A stretch of DNA of 64,000 bases from an uncultured Methanoregula sp. (lineage in GTDB: Archaea > Halobacteriota > Methanomicrobia > Methanomicrobiales > Methanospirillaceae). The notes below the pieces were generated by a model. That model saw only the letters and a list, made by a program, of their open reading frames with translations. It was not told the DNA's origin and did not search any database. Of this stretch, positions 7,608 through 16,627 are shown one piece after another. The first letter of the stretch is position 1, and each line of letters opens with the position of its first letter. The stretch covers positions 1,145,539-1,209,538 of the forward strand of contig NZ_OY763919.1 in NCBI RefSeq assembly GCF_963667735.1, read 5' to 3'. Position numbers and translations under genes: made by a program.

Positions 7608-7700
7608 CCTGTCACGGGTCATCCACCTGTCCAATTCACCGGACCTGTCACAGGTAACCAACCCGTCACAGGTCTCATGACCTGTCCCGGGTGCCCCGGG
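7608..7700 (+). repeat. Degenerate 18-bp tandem repeat with palindromic core
   Basis: Five units start at 7608, 7626, 7644, 7662 and 7681. Each begins CCTGTC or CCCGTC, at spacings of 18, 18, 18 and 19 bp. Units 1, 3, 4 and 5 continue into a near-palindrome, best in unit 3: ACCTGTCACAGGT (7643-7655). The array sits in a gene-free stretch from 7480 to 8224 between chorismate mutase and a hypothetical gene. A TATA-like CCTATATATTAG lies just upstream at 7571-7582. It could be an operator array. No gene is found in the rest of the stretch. Confidence 0.6.
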
Positions 7701-8224
7701 AATTCTCCGACGGAGATCGCCCTCTCTCCGACGTAAACGTGATCCCAAAAACAGGGGTTCCTTTCGTTTTGCCCTACACCAGCCTGACCGGAAGGGAGAT
7801 CGGCCACCCAATTGAGCCTAATTGCGCACATTTAGCTCTCCGACGTTGTTTTTTCTCATCGGGGCACTTTAATGGGAGATAAAAATGAATTTACATCCAT
7901 TTTCCGCGAATTCCGCACATATTCCGATCCCGAATACAACCCCTGCCCGGCGTAACTGCTCAAAATAACCTCTGTTTGCTAAAAGGAGCCATATTTGAAA
8001 GGCGGGGCCTGGCCTGTTTGCGATGCTCCCGGGGGCTTTCCCCACCGACGAATGACCCCCGGGCAGAATTGCCTCAGGCTGAGGGATCAGCGGGTTTATC
8101 CTGTGTGTGTCTCTGCGGTTGTCAGCTCTGGTTTACCGGAAACAGGCGTTTTGGTTACGGCTGGCTTCACAACCGCGATCGCCCCGGCATTTCCGGAAAT
8201 TTCTTCACCGGGCAAACCGTCCGG

Positions 8225-8596
8225 TCATACTCCGGTTCCAAGCGCCGCCCCATCCCTGTCAAGCTCGACAAGACTTGCATCAGCCACCCGGAAGAACCGC
8301 AACGCGTACCGCGGGGAACAGAGCCAGAGCTCGCGGCTGATCCCCGGTCCCGATGACGTGAGACGGATGGATGCAAGTATCTCCGCGAGATCCCGTTCGA
8401 GTTCCTGCTCTGTACAGCCGAGCCGGCGAACGCATTTTATCCGGACCTGAATGTCGCAGATCTTTTGAAAAATCGTGAAGCTGAACACCGCTCCCGGCTC
8501 GTACTGATAATGCTGGACCCTGCCCCGCTGAGCGGCAATGGTATCGGCCATCTCCTGAGCCCGGACCGGCAGGCGTCCCCGGGTCATACCGGCCAT
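8225..8596 (-). CDS. Conserved-looking hypothetical protein
   Basis: An unrecognised 123-residue reading frame. The N-terminus (about 25 residues) is basic. The middle has a plausible helix (TEQELERDLAEILASIRL). The C-terminal part SRELWLCSPRYALRFFRVAD followed by SLVELDRDG reads like a real beta-rich small domain, not a random frame. Two cysteines occur at VRRLGCTEQE and LWLCSP. The start could be the ATG at 8596 or the next in-frame ATG 9 bp on. It stands alone, with about 700 bp of non-coding DNA on one side and 430 bp on the other. Function unknown. Confidence 0.5.
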   Translation of the reverse strand: MAGMTRGRLPVRAQEMADTIAAQRGRVQHYQYEPGAVFSFTIFQKICDIQVRIKCVRRLGCTEQELERDLAEILASIRLTSSGPGISRELWLCSPRYALRFFRVADASLVELDRDGAALGTGV

Positions 8597-9026
8597 CCTG
8601 AACCACCGGCTCCGTGAACCCGACCGGATAATTGCCCTGTGCTCAGAGCGGATGCTGAAGCGTGATCATTTCGATGCATGAGATGAGTCCCCGTCAATTG
8701 TATTTCAGGGCACATTCCTGCCTTTCGCGCAACAAAAATGTCTGCGCTGACAGGCGTTGCAGTCCCGGATCATCAGATAATTATGTTACAATATAATACT
8801 ACTTTTATTATTTATAAAATAAAATTCCTGCCATGGGGCGATGGAAGGACGGGTCATACCGCTCTTTGAAAATCCCCCGGTCAGATTGGCAGCAGCTTTC
8901 CCTTGCCCTTTTTCCCCCCGCCCGGGGCGCCTGCCCGGCACGTATGCAAAAGCGTCCGGTTGAACGGAGAACCGGTTATCAACATTTTTATTATCCTGGT
9001 TCTATAGTACGGAAGTGCGTTATCGT
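8597..9026. other. Intergenic region without a supported gene
   Basis: About 430 bp. The only clear feature is a strongly AT-rich block at 8781-8825 containing ATTATTTATAAAATAAAATT, a good TATA-type promoter on either strand. A 65-codon frame starting at 8833 has no coding character. TTTTTATTATCC at 8982-8993 probably serves the methyltransferase at 9027. Confidence 0.5.
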
Positions 9027-9884
9027 ATGACAGAACCTGCACACCGCTACCCGGTCTCCGATACTGCTGCGCTTGTCATGCTCTGGGCAAGCGGCTATTA
9101 TGCAGAAAATCCCCGGGTGGGTCCGTATCTCCGGCGGCTGGATCTCTCCTCAGGCCGCCCGCTCGTGGACCGGTACAATGAGATCTGTCCCTGGTACTCG
9201 GAAGTGATCATCAACCGGAAACATTTCATCAGGAGCACGGTGGAGGCCCTGATCAGAAGTGAAGAAAAGCCGGCGGTCATCGTCAACCTGGGAGCGGGGT
9301 TCTCGCCGCTCGCCCTGGAGCTTGCCCCGCTTCTGAGCGACCGGGTGCGTTTTGTCGAGATGGATATGCAGAACATGGAGAAGAAGACGCGCCTGTATTC
9401 GGATCTGTTGCCGGGCCAGTGCAGGCTCATCTCCTGCCACGAGGCGGACATCGGCAACACAGACTGCCTTGCAGAGACGCTCTCCCCGATGATCGATAAA
9501 GAGAAGACGCGGCTTATCGTGGTCATGGAAGGACTCTCGTATTATATTCCGAAGCCCGTCATGGAACGGGTCATCGGGTATCTCACCGGTCTTGCAAAAG
9601 ACCGGCATTTCATCTTCGAGCACCTCAAGCCGTGCCGGCTGGTAAGCGATGAGCGGCGTTATATCCCGTATAAGATCTTCTCGCACGTGCGGGACTACAC
9701 GGCAATGGACCGGATGACCACGTACTCCGAGGATGATATCCGGGAGATGTTCGGGAACTGTTTTTCCTGCAGCTATTACAACATGGACGAGATGGAGAAG
9801 CGGAGGACGGGAAACGTGGAATATTTCCCCAAACCGGATTCCGGCTGGCTCTCCTGTGCCATCGTCACTGGCAGGCCGGAATAA
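9027..9884 (+). CDS. Class I SAM-dependent methyltransferase (leucine carboxyl methyltransferase-like)
   Basis: About 285 residues. The SAM-binding motif I is AVIVNLGAGFSPLALELAPL (about residues 86-105). An acidic end of strand 2 (VRFVEMDMQNM) and the motif RLIVVMEGLSYYIPKPVMER follow. This layout (GAG...E.D...EG..YY) matches the PPM1/LCMT and polyketide O-methyltransferase-like family, which methylates carboxyl or hydroxyl groups. The substrate is unknown. ATG at 9027 is chosen over GTG at 9015 because the TATA-like TTTTTATTAT at 8982 puts the transcript start near 9010. No operon partner is present. Confidence 0.8.
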   Translation: MTEPAHRYPVSDTAALVMLWASGYYAENPRVGPYLRRLDLSSGRPLVDRYNEICPWYSEVIINRKHFIRSTVEALIRSEEKPAVIVNLGAGFSPLALELAPLLSDRVRFVEMDMQNMEKKTRLYSDLLPGQCRLISCHEADIGNTDCLAETLSPMIDKEKTRLIVVMEGLSYYIPKPVMERVIGYLTGLAKDRHFIFEHLKPCRLVSDERRYIPYKIFSHVRDYTAMDRMTTYSEDDIREMFGNCFSCSYYNMDEMEKRRTGNVEYFPKPDSGWLSCAIVTGRPE

Positions 9885-10000
9885 TCCGCGATATCCTTTT
9901 GCATGAAAGCCGCCACAGCTGAGCAACGGCTGCAAATCTGATTAGAAAAAAAGGTAACAAATCCGCTGCCGCTGCGGGGCTGCCCCGTTCAATATGAGTA

Positions 10001-11644
10001 TCAGAATTCCATCACGGAATCGATCGCCGAGTTCCCGGCAACCTTCCGGTACGCGGCCAGATCCTTAAACGGCCGTTTTGCAATAACCGCTGCGATCTTT
10101 TTCTTTCCAACGCCCGGGAGCCAGCGGATCGCGGTTGCCGGCAGCGTGTTCACGGCAACCGGCACCGGGAGCACCGTGACCGATCGCATTCCCCAGTCCA
10201 CGACAACCGCATCGATCACCCTGCCTTTCTCCAGCCGGAGCGGGATGCCGGCCAGGATCGGGTACGAGCCCGGCTGCCGGCCGAACGAGAGATCGCCCGA
10301 CACCTCGACCCGGACATCGTAAAGCACGGTCCCGATCGGGTACACACGCTGGAGCATTGGGAGATCGATTCTGTTCCGGACAAATTCCTTGAAAGCCCGG
10401 AACCGTCGCTCGTATCTCCCGATTGTGTTATCCGTAAAGGCCCGCGTTCCTTCAAACGGCATCACCTGCCGGATGTTCACGCGCCGGACCAAAAGACCGG
10501 CTTTGAGTACCCGGGACAGGAACTGCTCGCCGAGCTCGTACGTTCTTTCCGTTTCCCCGGCAAGCCCGCAGACAAAGTTGAGGCCCGGCAGGAGTTCGGG
10601 CACATTGTCCCGCCGCTTCCCGCCCTCCTCGTTCACGATCTCAATCGCCCGGAAGACCTCGTCCGGCAGGGCCTTGAGATTGTTCGCTGCAACAACGGCA
10701 GGATCGGCGGTCTCCATCCCGAACGCTGCCACATCCCCGGATGTGTGGTGGCGGATGATGGCCCGGAGGGCCTCGCGGGCGGCTTCCTCGTGCCGGGCAA
10801 TGGTGGCCGGGTTCGTGTTGTCGATGTGAAGGGTCCGTAAGTCCGGTGCTGCCGTGCGGATGGACGAGAAGAGGTTCTCGATCTTCTCCGGATCCGGTAC
10901 CGGATACTCCCCCGGCCCGGCCCCGTACGCGAGAATGTCCGGCTGCCGGCCCACCCGGAAGTGCCGGGCACCGCTCCTGCTGAGTGCAGCAACTTCGGCG
11001 GCTATTCCCGGGATGCTCCGGTACTTCGGCATGCCGTAGAACGGCTCCGTGCAGAACGAGCAGCCGCCGGTTGCGCCATGGGAGCAGCCCCGGGCGGTCT
11101 CCAGCTCGCACATCACCCAAGGGAAGTCCGGGTGCTGGCTGATGATCGCGCTTCCCGCAACACTCCACGGGTCGGTACGGGCATAATCGAGAACTCCAGC
11201 CGGCTCATTGCCGGCCAGGTACTCGTCGAGCGCAACTGCGGGCTCGCCCGAAAGGAGCGCATCGAAGCCGCTGATCACCTGCCGGATCGCAGCAGTGCCC
11301 CCTTCCCCCGCATACCCGAAACCGATCGGCCCTCCGATCAGTTTCTTTGGGCCCTTCACGGTATGGCCGATCTGCTGGATCTCGGTGAGCGTGGCGGGAG
11401 TTCCCCCGAGATATTTCCCGGGAACCGTAGTGCCGGCAATCATCACGAGCAGGCCGGCCCCGCCAAAACTGCCCAGGCTGAGGGGATCGCTGCGGAGCTG
11501 GTCGATCGTGTGGTACCTGACCGTATAGTTGTGGGATGTGAGCGCTCCTGCTACCGTACGGATATAGGGCGAGATGTACGGCGGGACGCCAAGACAGGCC
11601 GGCTCGTCCACGTACCCGTCAAGGATGATGGCTTCCTGTGTCAT
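10001..11644 (-). CDS. Radical SAM protein with C-terminal helix-hairpin-helix (COG1031-like)
   Basis: 547 residues. The N-terminal ~170 residues resemble a B12-binding-like Rossmann region. The cluster motif is CSHGATGGCSFC near residues 186-197, that is CX7CX2C instead of the usual CX3CX2C. A central TIM-barrel part includes RHFRVGRQPDI and GMETADPAVV. A TRAM-like beta region (GTVLYDVRVEVSGDLSFGR) follows. The C-terminus is a helix-hairpin-helix (ATAIRWLPGVGKKKIAAVIA). This order matches the archaeal COG1031 enzymes, whose reaction is unknown; nucleic-acid modification is plausible from the HhH. Its start overlaps the mptE stop by 4 bp, so it is the last gene of a three-gene operon. Confidence 0.85.
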   Translation of the reverse strand: MTQEAIILDGYVDEPACLGVPPYISPYIRTVAGALTSHNYTVRYHTIDQLRSDPLSLGSFGGAGLLVMIAGTTVPGKYLGGTPATLTEIQQIGHTVKGPKKLIGGPIGFGYAGEGGTAAIRQVISGFDALLSGEPAVALDEYLAGNEPAGVLDYARTDPWSVAGSAIISQHPDFPWVMCELETARGCSHGATGGCSFCTEPFYGMPKYRSIPGIAAEVAALSRSGARHFRVGRQPDILAYGAGPGEYPVPDPEKIENLFSSIRTAAPDLRTLHIDNTNPATIARHEEAAREALRAIIRHHTSGDVAAFGMETADPAVVAANNLKALPDEVFRAIEIVNEEGGKRRDNVPELLPGLNFVCGLAGETERTYELGEQFLSRVLKAGLLVRRVNIRQVMPFEGTRAFTDNTIGRYERRFRAFKEFVRNRIDLPMLQRVYPIGTVLYDVRVEVSGDLSFGRQPGSYPILAGIPLRLEKGRVIDAVVVDWGMRSVTVLPVPVAVNTLPATAIRWLPGVGKKKIAAVIAKRPFKDLAAYRKVAGNSAIDSVMEF

Positions 11645-12261
11645 ATCGTGTGACCGATCAGGGAGAGGAGTCTCCGGGCCTGGATGAGTTTTCCCCGCTT
11701 CAGCGGATCGACATTCCTGTCATCGAGGTCGAACCCGAGGAGGGTCACCCGGGACGCCCCCAGTTCATCGGCAGCAAAGACTGCCCGGTCGCCGTCCGTG
11801 AAGCCCCCGAAATTGTACACGTGCGGGAGAGGGGCAGCCTGCGTTGTTCCGACAATTTTTCCCGGGAACCGGGGTACCCAGTGGCGCAAAAGCGGCATGT
11901 TGTCGCCGTGGGCATGGACAACGATGATTGTCCCTTCCCTGTTCAGGTCGATGAACCGGTCCGTTGCCCCGTCGAGGTCCGTGAAGATCGCGTCCGGGAA
12001 AATCCCTTTGGAATCGAGCACTTCGGCTGCGGCATCGGCGGCAAAGACGATCCCCGATATCTTGTCGAGCTGGTCTTTGAGGCACGGGGCATTCCCGCAG
12101 ACCGTCACCTCGTTCCCGTCCACGATCGAGGCAAGGGAGAGGAGATTGTCGTGATCGAGAAGGGATGCAAGGAGCCGGGCAGCTTCCTCGTCCAGGGCCC
12201 GGTCGAACCCGAAGTAATCGAGGATCTCCCGGTAATGGGGCTCCCATGTTGAAAATTCCAT
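11641..12261 (-). CDS. mptE: 6-hydroxymethyl-7,8-dihydropterin pyrophosphokinase MptE
   Basis: 206 residues of the archaeal MptE (DUF115) family. The enzyme activates 6-hydroxymethyl-7,8-dihydropterin with ATP for tetrahydromethanopterin synthesis and replaces bacterial FolK. Visible motifs are VTVCGNAPCLKDQLD, IFAADAAAEVLDS-type segments, the acidic FPDAIFTDLDGATDRFIDLN and HAHGDNMPLL. The ATG at 12261 starts MEFSTWEPHYREI, as expected for the family. It lies 31 bp after the DHH/TrkA-N gene and overlaps the radical SAM gene by ATGA, so all three are likely co-transcribed. Confidence 0.88.
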   Translation of the reverse strand: MEFSTWEPHYREILDYFGFDRALDEEAARLLASLLDHDNLLSLASIVDGNEVTVCGNAPCLKDQLDKISGIVFAADAAAEVLDSKGIFPDAIFTDLDGATDRFIDLNREGTIIVVHAHGDNMPLLRHWVPRFPGKIVGTTQAAPLPHVYNFGGFTDGDRAVFAADELGASRVTLLGFDLDDRNVDPLKRGKLIQARRLLSLIGHTI

Positions 12262-12292
12262 GCAGGGTCTCCGTTGTCTTTTGGCGCGGGAA

Positions 12293-13762
12293 TTACGCCC
12301 CGCTCTTCTTTCCCTCGTTCTCGAGGCCGACCAGGGTCTTGAACTTCTGGAGGATCGGCTCGATGACGAACTCCAGGAGCTGGGCCTTGTTCTCCACTTT
12401 GCCGAAGTAGTGGAGGGGCAGGGTGGCTGCAGCCATGTTCGGGTGGCCGCCGGCATCGCCCATCTCCCCGAAGGCTTCCGAGAGGGCGTTTCCTATGTGC
12501 AGCCGGATATCGCGGTTGCGGGCCGAGATGACAATTGCGTTGTCGGTGATCCCGTACACGAGCGCCGTGTTCACCCCTTCAAGCGTGATGAGGATCTCGG
12601 CAGCCTGCGGCAGGGCGTCGCGGTTCATCACGTAGCCCACGTTTGCAAAGAGATACCCGCTCTGGACTTTGCGTTCGTGGATGGCCTTCCCTATCACGTC
12701 CAGCGTCTCCTGCGACATGGACGGGGACATGATCTTGTCCAGGAGATCGGCATCGGTCAGCGGGAGGAGGAAACCGGCATAGTTGAGATCCTGCGGGGTC
12801 ACGTTCCGCTTGAACTCTTTTGTATCGGTCCGGATGCCGTAGAGGAGGGCGGTTGCCACCCGCTTGTCAACCGGCACGTCCAGTTCCTGCAGGTACTGGG
12901 TCATGATGCTCGCGGTTGCCCCGACCCCGGGCCGGATATCGGAGAATGAACCCTGGGTTGCTGCGTGCTTGCCGTCCTTGTGGTGGTCGATGATGATGTT
13001 GATCTTGGTCTGGGGGGGCACATCGTTGTTGGCCCCCGGGCCCGAACAATCGACAAGGGCGAGGTACTGGCATTTCTGGAGGGCATCGGGCGTGAGGTGC
13101 TCCATCTTGATGTCGAGCAGGTTCACAAACGTCCGGTTCTCCTGGTGGCCGATGTTTCCCTCGTAAAAGATCCGGGGGGTGAGCGATTTCGGGTTCGCGT
13201 GCTTTGCGATCTCGGCAAGGGCCATGGCAGACGAGATGGCATCGGGGTCAGGGTTCTTGTGGGTGATGATCCCGAGCGTGCCTTCCCAGCTTGCAAGGAG
13301 CGTAAAGAGCCTCTGCGAGATCCGGCTCGAATGCTGTTTTTTTATCTGGAGGATGGCCGAGCGGGCCACGACCTCCTGCGGGTACAGGACGAACTCAGCA
13401 CCGGCTGCCGTGAGTTTCTGGCTGTTCACCGGGTCGGTGGCGAGAGCAACGATCTGCACGGAGGGGTAGCGTTTCTTGATAGTGACGACCGCAGCAAGGT
13501 TGGCATCGGCATTCCCGGCCATCACAAACGCGATCTCGAACGGCGGAAGCCCGACCAGCATATCGGATGATGCGATGTCGCGCTGGTAGGCATCGTATTT
13601 CTGGTCGCGGAGGTGCCGCACCCGGTTCTCATCCAGGTCCACGACCATCACGCGCTCATTCTCTTTGGCCAGTTCGAGAATGATGTTGTAGCCGTTTGTG
13701 CCGCAGCCGAAAATACAGTATTTTGCCGGGCCGGAAGCTTCAAACGGGGCTGGTTCGGGCAT
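12293..13762 (-). CDS. TrkA-N/DHH-DHHA1 fusion phosphoesterase
   Basis: 489 residues with three parts. Residues ~10-125 form an RCK/TrkA-N Rossmann domain (YCIFGCGTNGYNIILELA, with VVDLDEN at the end of strand 2). Residues ~155-310 form a DHH phosphoesterase domain (THKNPDPDAISSAMALAE, LALVDCSGPG, NIIIDHHKDGKH). The C-terminus is DHHA1 (MGDAGGHPNMAAATLP). DHH-DHHA1 proteins cleave small phosphodiesters such as nanoRNA or cyclic dinucleotides. The RCK domain suggests control by a nucleotide ligand. ATG at 13762 is preferred over 13834 because CTTAATA near 13790 fits a leaderless start. First gene of the operon with mptE. Confidence 0.87.
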   Translation of the reverse strand: MPEPAPFEASGPAKYCIFGCGTNGYNIILELAKENERVMVVDLDENRVRHLRDQKYDAYQRDIASSDMLVGLPPFEIAFVMAGNADANLAAVVTIKKRYPSVQIVALATDPVNSQKLTAAGAEFVLYPQEVVARSAILQIKKQHSSRISQRLFTLLASWEGTLGIITHKNPDPDAISSAMALAEIAKHANPKSLTPRIFYEGNIGHQENRTFVNLLDIKMEHLTPDALQKCQYLALVDCSGPGANNDVPPQTKINIIIDHHKDGKHAATQGSFSDIRPGVGATASIMTQYLQELDVPVDKRVATALLYGIRTDTKEFKRNVTPQDLNYAGFLLPLTDADLLDKIMSPSMSQETLDVIGKAIHERKVQSGYLFANVGYVMNRDALPQAAEILITLEGVNTALVYGITDNAIVISARNRDIRLHIGNALSEAFGEMGDAGGHPNMAAATLPLHYFGKVENKAQLLEFVIEPILQKFKTLVGLENEGKKSGA

Positions 13763-13863
13763 ATTACAGAAGATGTACCATTCCTCGGTATTAAGTGATT
13801 CCAAAGCCGTTCCAGCCAAAACCTTTATTCGCAATTGTATACCACATTATTAGGCCTAACTAG

Positions 13864-13937
13864 TGGGTCTGTAGCTTAGTTCGGCATAGCGGCGGACTCT
13901 TAATCCGCAGGTCAAGGGTTCAAATCCCTTCAGGCCC
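13864..13937 (+). tRNA. tRNA-Lys (CTT)
   Basis: A 74-nt cloverleaf. The acceptor GGGTCTG (13864-13870) pairs with CAGGCCC (13930-13936) and the discriminator is G. The anticodon stem GCGGA/TCCGC encloses CT-CTT-AA, with the anticodon at 13898-13900. The T-arm is AAGGG-TTCAAAT-CCCTT. No intron, and CCA is not encoded. It is divergent from the DHH operon. TTGTATACC near 13835 could be its promoter element. Confidence 0.95.
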
Positions 13938-14073
13938 GTTCTTTTCAATAGTCATTTTCCGTTGAGTGCATACTTCCGCGACCTCCTCCTTCCTACCTGT
14001 ACTTTATAAATAATGGCGTAAACACTCACAATATTTGACATAAGTCATGTGAACCGGGAGATGTGGACTGATC

Positions 14074-16524
14074 TTGAGCCTGCTTGTCTTTGACCTGATC
14101 ATCGGGATGCTCATCATCTCCGCTCTCAGCATGGCATGTATTGCGCTGTATGCCCGTCGTTTTATCGGACGGGTTCCCGCAGCAACACCCTTCATTCTGC
14201 TGATGTTCTGTGCGGCAGCCTGGGCGGTACTCTATGCCCTTGATCTCCTGACCCTGTCCCTCCCGCTGAGGATCTTTTACCATAATCTCCGCTTCCTCTT
14301 TCTCCCGTTCTTTCCGGTGCTCGAACTCTGGCTCGTGCTGGCATATGTGAACAAGACCGGCTGGATGAGAAAAGACTGGGCTCTTCTCATCCTTGCAATC
14401 CCGGTTGTCGCCGCAGTTCTCGCACTGACCAGCCCTTATCATGACCTGTTCCGCTATAATTTTTCCCTGGACCTGGCCGGCCCGGTGCCGGTGCTCCAGT
14501 ACTCCGAGAGCACATTCTATCTTGTTTACGCACTCTACTCGCTCCTCCTCCTCGTCCTTGCCATTGTCCTGCTCGCAACCGAGAGCCGGAAGAAGGGCAC
14601 GCTCCTCGAGATGCCGACACTCCTCCTGATCCTTGCACTTGCCTTCCCGACTGTTCTCAATTATATTGCCCAGTTCTACCCGCTCCCGTTCGCCGGACTC
14701 AACCCGACTCCGGCCCTCCTCTGGATTACCGCCATCCTGTACGCTGTCGCCCTCTTCCGCTACCGTTTCCTGGATATCATCCCGATTGCCCGGAGCCGGC
14801 TGATCGAGGCCCTGAATAAACCCGTAATTGTGCTGGACACGGACGAGCGTGTCATCGATACAAACCCCGCGGCCCGCTCGCTCTTCGGGCTCACATCGGA
14901 TGGGGTTCTCGGGAAAAAAATTGAAAAGATCGTCCCGGACTGGCCGGAGTTCCTTGCCCTGTGCAGGGAAAAGACTCCCCGGAAAAGAGATCTCGAACGG
15001 GTTCTTGGCAACGGAACGCATCATTATGTCGGGTCTGTCGAACCGCTCCTGAGCCATAACGGGATCACCGAGGGGCACCTTGTTTTCCTCCAGGATGTCA
15101 CCGATCTGAAAAATGCGGAAGCCGCACTGCGGGAGAAGACCGAGGAACTGGACCAGTACTTCAGCACCAGCCTCGACCTCTTCTGTATCGCCGATACGAA
15201 TGGGTATTTCCGGCGACTGAATCCCCAGTGGGAGAAGGCGCTCGGGTATTCGCTTGCCGACCTGGAAGGTCGACGTTTCCTTGACTTTGTGCACCCGGAT
15301 GATCTGCCGGCAACCCTTGCTGCCGTGACCCGCCTGAGCTCCCAGGAAGAGGTGCTCAACTTCACCAACCGGTACCGTCACCGGGACGGCACGTACCGCT
15401 GGATCGAGTGGCGGTCGTTCCCGAAAGGTGACCGGATCTTTGCCGCAGCCCGCGATATCACGGAGCGCAAAGAGATGGATGAAGCCCTCCGCGAGAGCGA
15501 GGAGAAATACCGGAGCATCATCGATGAGATGCAGGATATATTCTACCGCACGGATCCTGCCGGGAAGATAACGATGCTCAGCCCATCCGCGGCTAAAATT
15601 GCCGGTTATGCTTCGAATGACATGCTCCTGGGAAAAGATGTCCTGTCTCTCTATGCGGACCCGGCCGACCGCGACCGGCTTCTTGCGGCCCTCAAAGAGA
15701 CGGGATCGGTGGACTCGTTCCCGATCAGCCTCCGGATCAGCGACGGCACGATCCGGTCTGTGACCACGAGCAGCCATTTCTACCGCGATGCGGCCGGGAA
15801 TATCCGTGGCGTGGAAGGAGTTCTCCATGACATCACGGAGCAGCGCAAAGCCGAGGATGCTCTCCGGATGGCCAACAAGAAGCTCCACCTCCTCTCGAGC
15901 GTCACAAGGCACGATATCCGCAACCAGCTCATGGCGCTGATGGCTTTTCTTGAACTGAGCGTGGATTCTGTTGACAATCCGGCCGAGCTTGCGGACTTTT
16001 TGAAGAAGAACCAGAAGATCGCAGAGAACATCTCGAACCAGATAACCTTCACCAAGGAGTACGAGGATCTCGGGGTGGACGCCCCGTCCTGGTATAACGT
16101 GAGCGCCGGGATAGGGAAGGTGGCAGTCGGGCTGCCGCTCAAAAATATCCGGCTCGATGACATGACTGCCGGTCTTGAGATCTTTGCCGACCCGCTTATC
16201 GAGAAGGTCTTCTACAACCTGATCGACAATTCCCTGCGGTACGGGGGAGAGACATTGACCGCTATCCGCATCAGCTACCGGGAGGCGGGAACGGCGCTTG
16301 TCCTTGTCTTTGAAGATGATGGCGCCGGTATTGCAGACCGGGACAAGAAGGTGATCTTCGACAAGGGATTCGGGAAGAATACCGGCCTTGGCCTGTATCT
16401 TTCCCGCGAGATCCTTTCTATCACCGGTATCACCATCGCTGAGACCGGTGTTGCTGGTAAAGGAGTCCGGTTCGAGATAACCGTTCCAACCGGTGGTTTC
16501 CGGCTCACCAATGCAAATACCTGA
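14074..16524 (+). CDS. Histidine kinase with 7TM input region and three PAS domains
   Basis: 816 residues. Residues ~5-235 contain seven hydrophobic segments of the HisKA_7TM type, ending ILYAVALFRYRFLDIIPIAR. PAS domains start near 243 (NKPVIVLDTDERVIDTNPAA), 358 (YFSTSLDLFCIADTNGYFRR) and 473 (KYRSIIDEMQDIFYRTD). The DHp H-box SSVTRHDIRNQL has its His near residue 612. HATPase_c has NLIDNSLRYGG, DDGAGIADRDKK and GLGLYLSREIL. It senses an unknown signal at or in the membrane and has no adjacent response regulator. The start is TTG at 14074. GGGAG at 14056 is rather far upstream, so the exact start is uncertain. Confidence 0.88.
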   Translation: MSLLVFDLIIGMLIISALSMACIALYARRFIGRVPAATPFILLMFCAAAWAVLYALDLLTLSLPLRIFYHNLRFLFLPFFPVLELWLVLAYVNKTGWMRKDWALLILAIPVVAAVLALTSPYHDLFRYNFSLDLAGPVPVLQYSESTFYLVYALYSLLLLVLAIVLLATESRKKGTLLEMPTLLLILALAFPTVLNYIAQFYPLPFAGLNPTPALLWITAILYAVALFRYRFLDIIPIARSRLIEALNKPVIVLDTDERVIDTNPAARSLFGLTSDGVLGKKIEKIVPDWPEFLALCREKTPRKRDLERVLGNGTHHYVGSVEPLLSHNGITEGHLVFLQDVTDLKNAEAALREKTEELDQYFSTSLDLFCIADTNGYFRRLNPQWEKALGYSLADLEGRRFLDFVHPDDLPATLAAVTRLSSQEEVLNFTNRYRHRDGTYRWIEWRSFPKGDRIFAAARDITERKEMDEALRESEEKYRSIIDEMQDIFYRTDPAGKITMLSPSAAKIAGYASNDMLLGKDVLSLYADPADRDRLLAALKETGSVDSFPISLRISDGTIRSVTTSSHFYRDAAGNIRGVEGVLHDITEQRKAEDALRMANKKLHLLSSVTRHDIRNQLMALMAFLELSVDSVDNPAELADFLKKNQKIAENISNQITFTKEYEDLGVDAPSWYNVSAGIGKVAVGLPLKNIRLDDMTAGLEIFADPLIEKVFYNLIDNSLRYGGETLTAIRISYREAGTALVLVFEDDGAGIADRDKKVIFDKGFGKNTGLGLYLSREILSITGITIAETGVAGKGVRFEITVPTGGFRLTNANT

Positions 16525-16627
16525 GAACCTGCCCGCCTCACCCCCGTTCCTTTTCACGCAGGTATCAGCGGTCATCTGCAAAGAACAACAGGATTAATGA
16601 ACCGGCGCGGCAAGAGTCTTGGCTATC

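Noticed and set aside
7608..7700. CRISPR array
   Set aside because: Units are 18 bp, directly adjacent and degenerate, with no spacers between repeats and no cas genes in the window.
7995..8450. Plus-strand frame of 151 codons
   Set aside because: Overlaps the better-supported minus-strand gene at 8225. Ser/Arg/Pro-rich, no start signal.
8833..9030. Possible 65-codon gene after the AT-rich block
   Set aside because: Basic, proline-rich product without fold pattern, and the TATA position would put transcription start at or after its ATG.
14026..16581. Very long minus-strand open frame (851 codons) opposite the 7TM-PAS kinase
   Set aside because: The plus strand has clear kinase and PAS domains. 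The antisense frame is open because of GC-rich codon use and has no recognisable domain.
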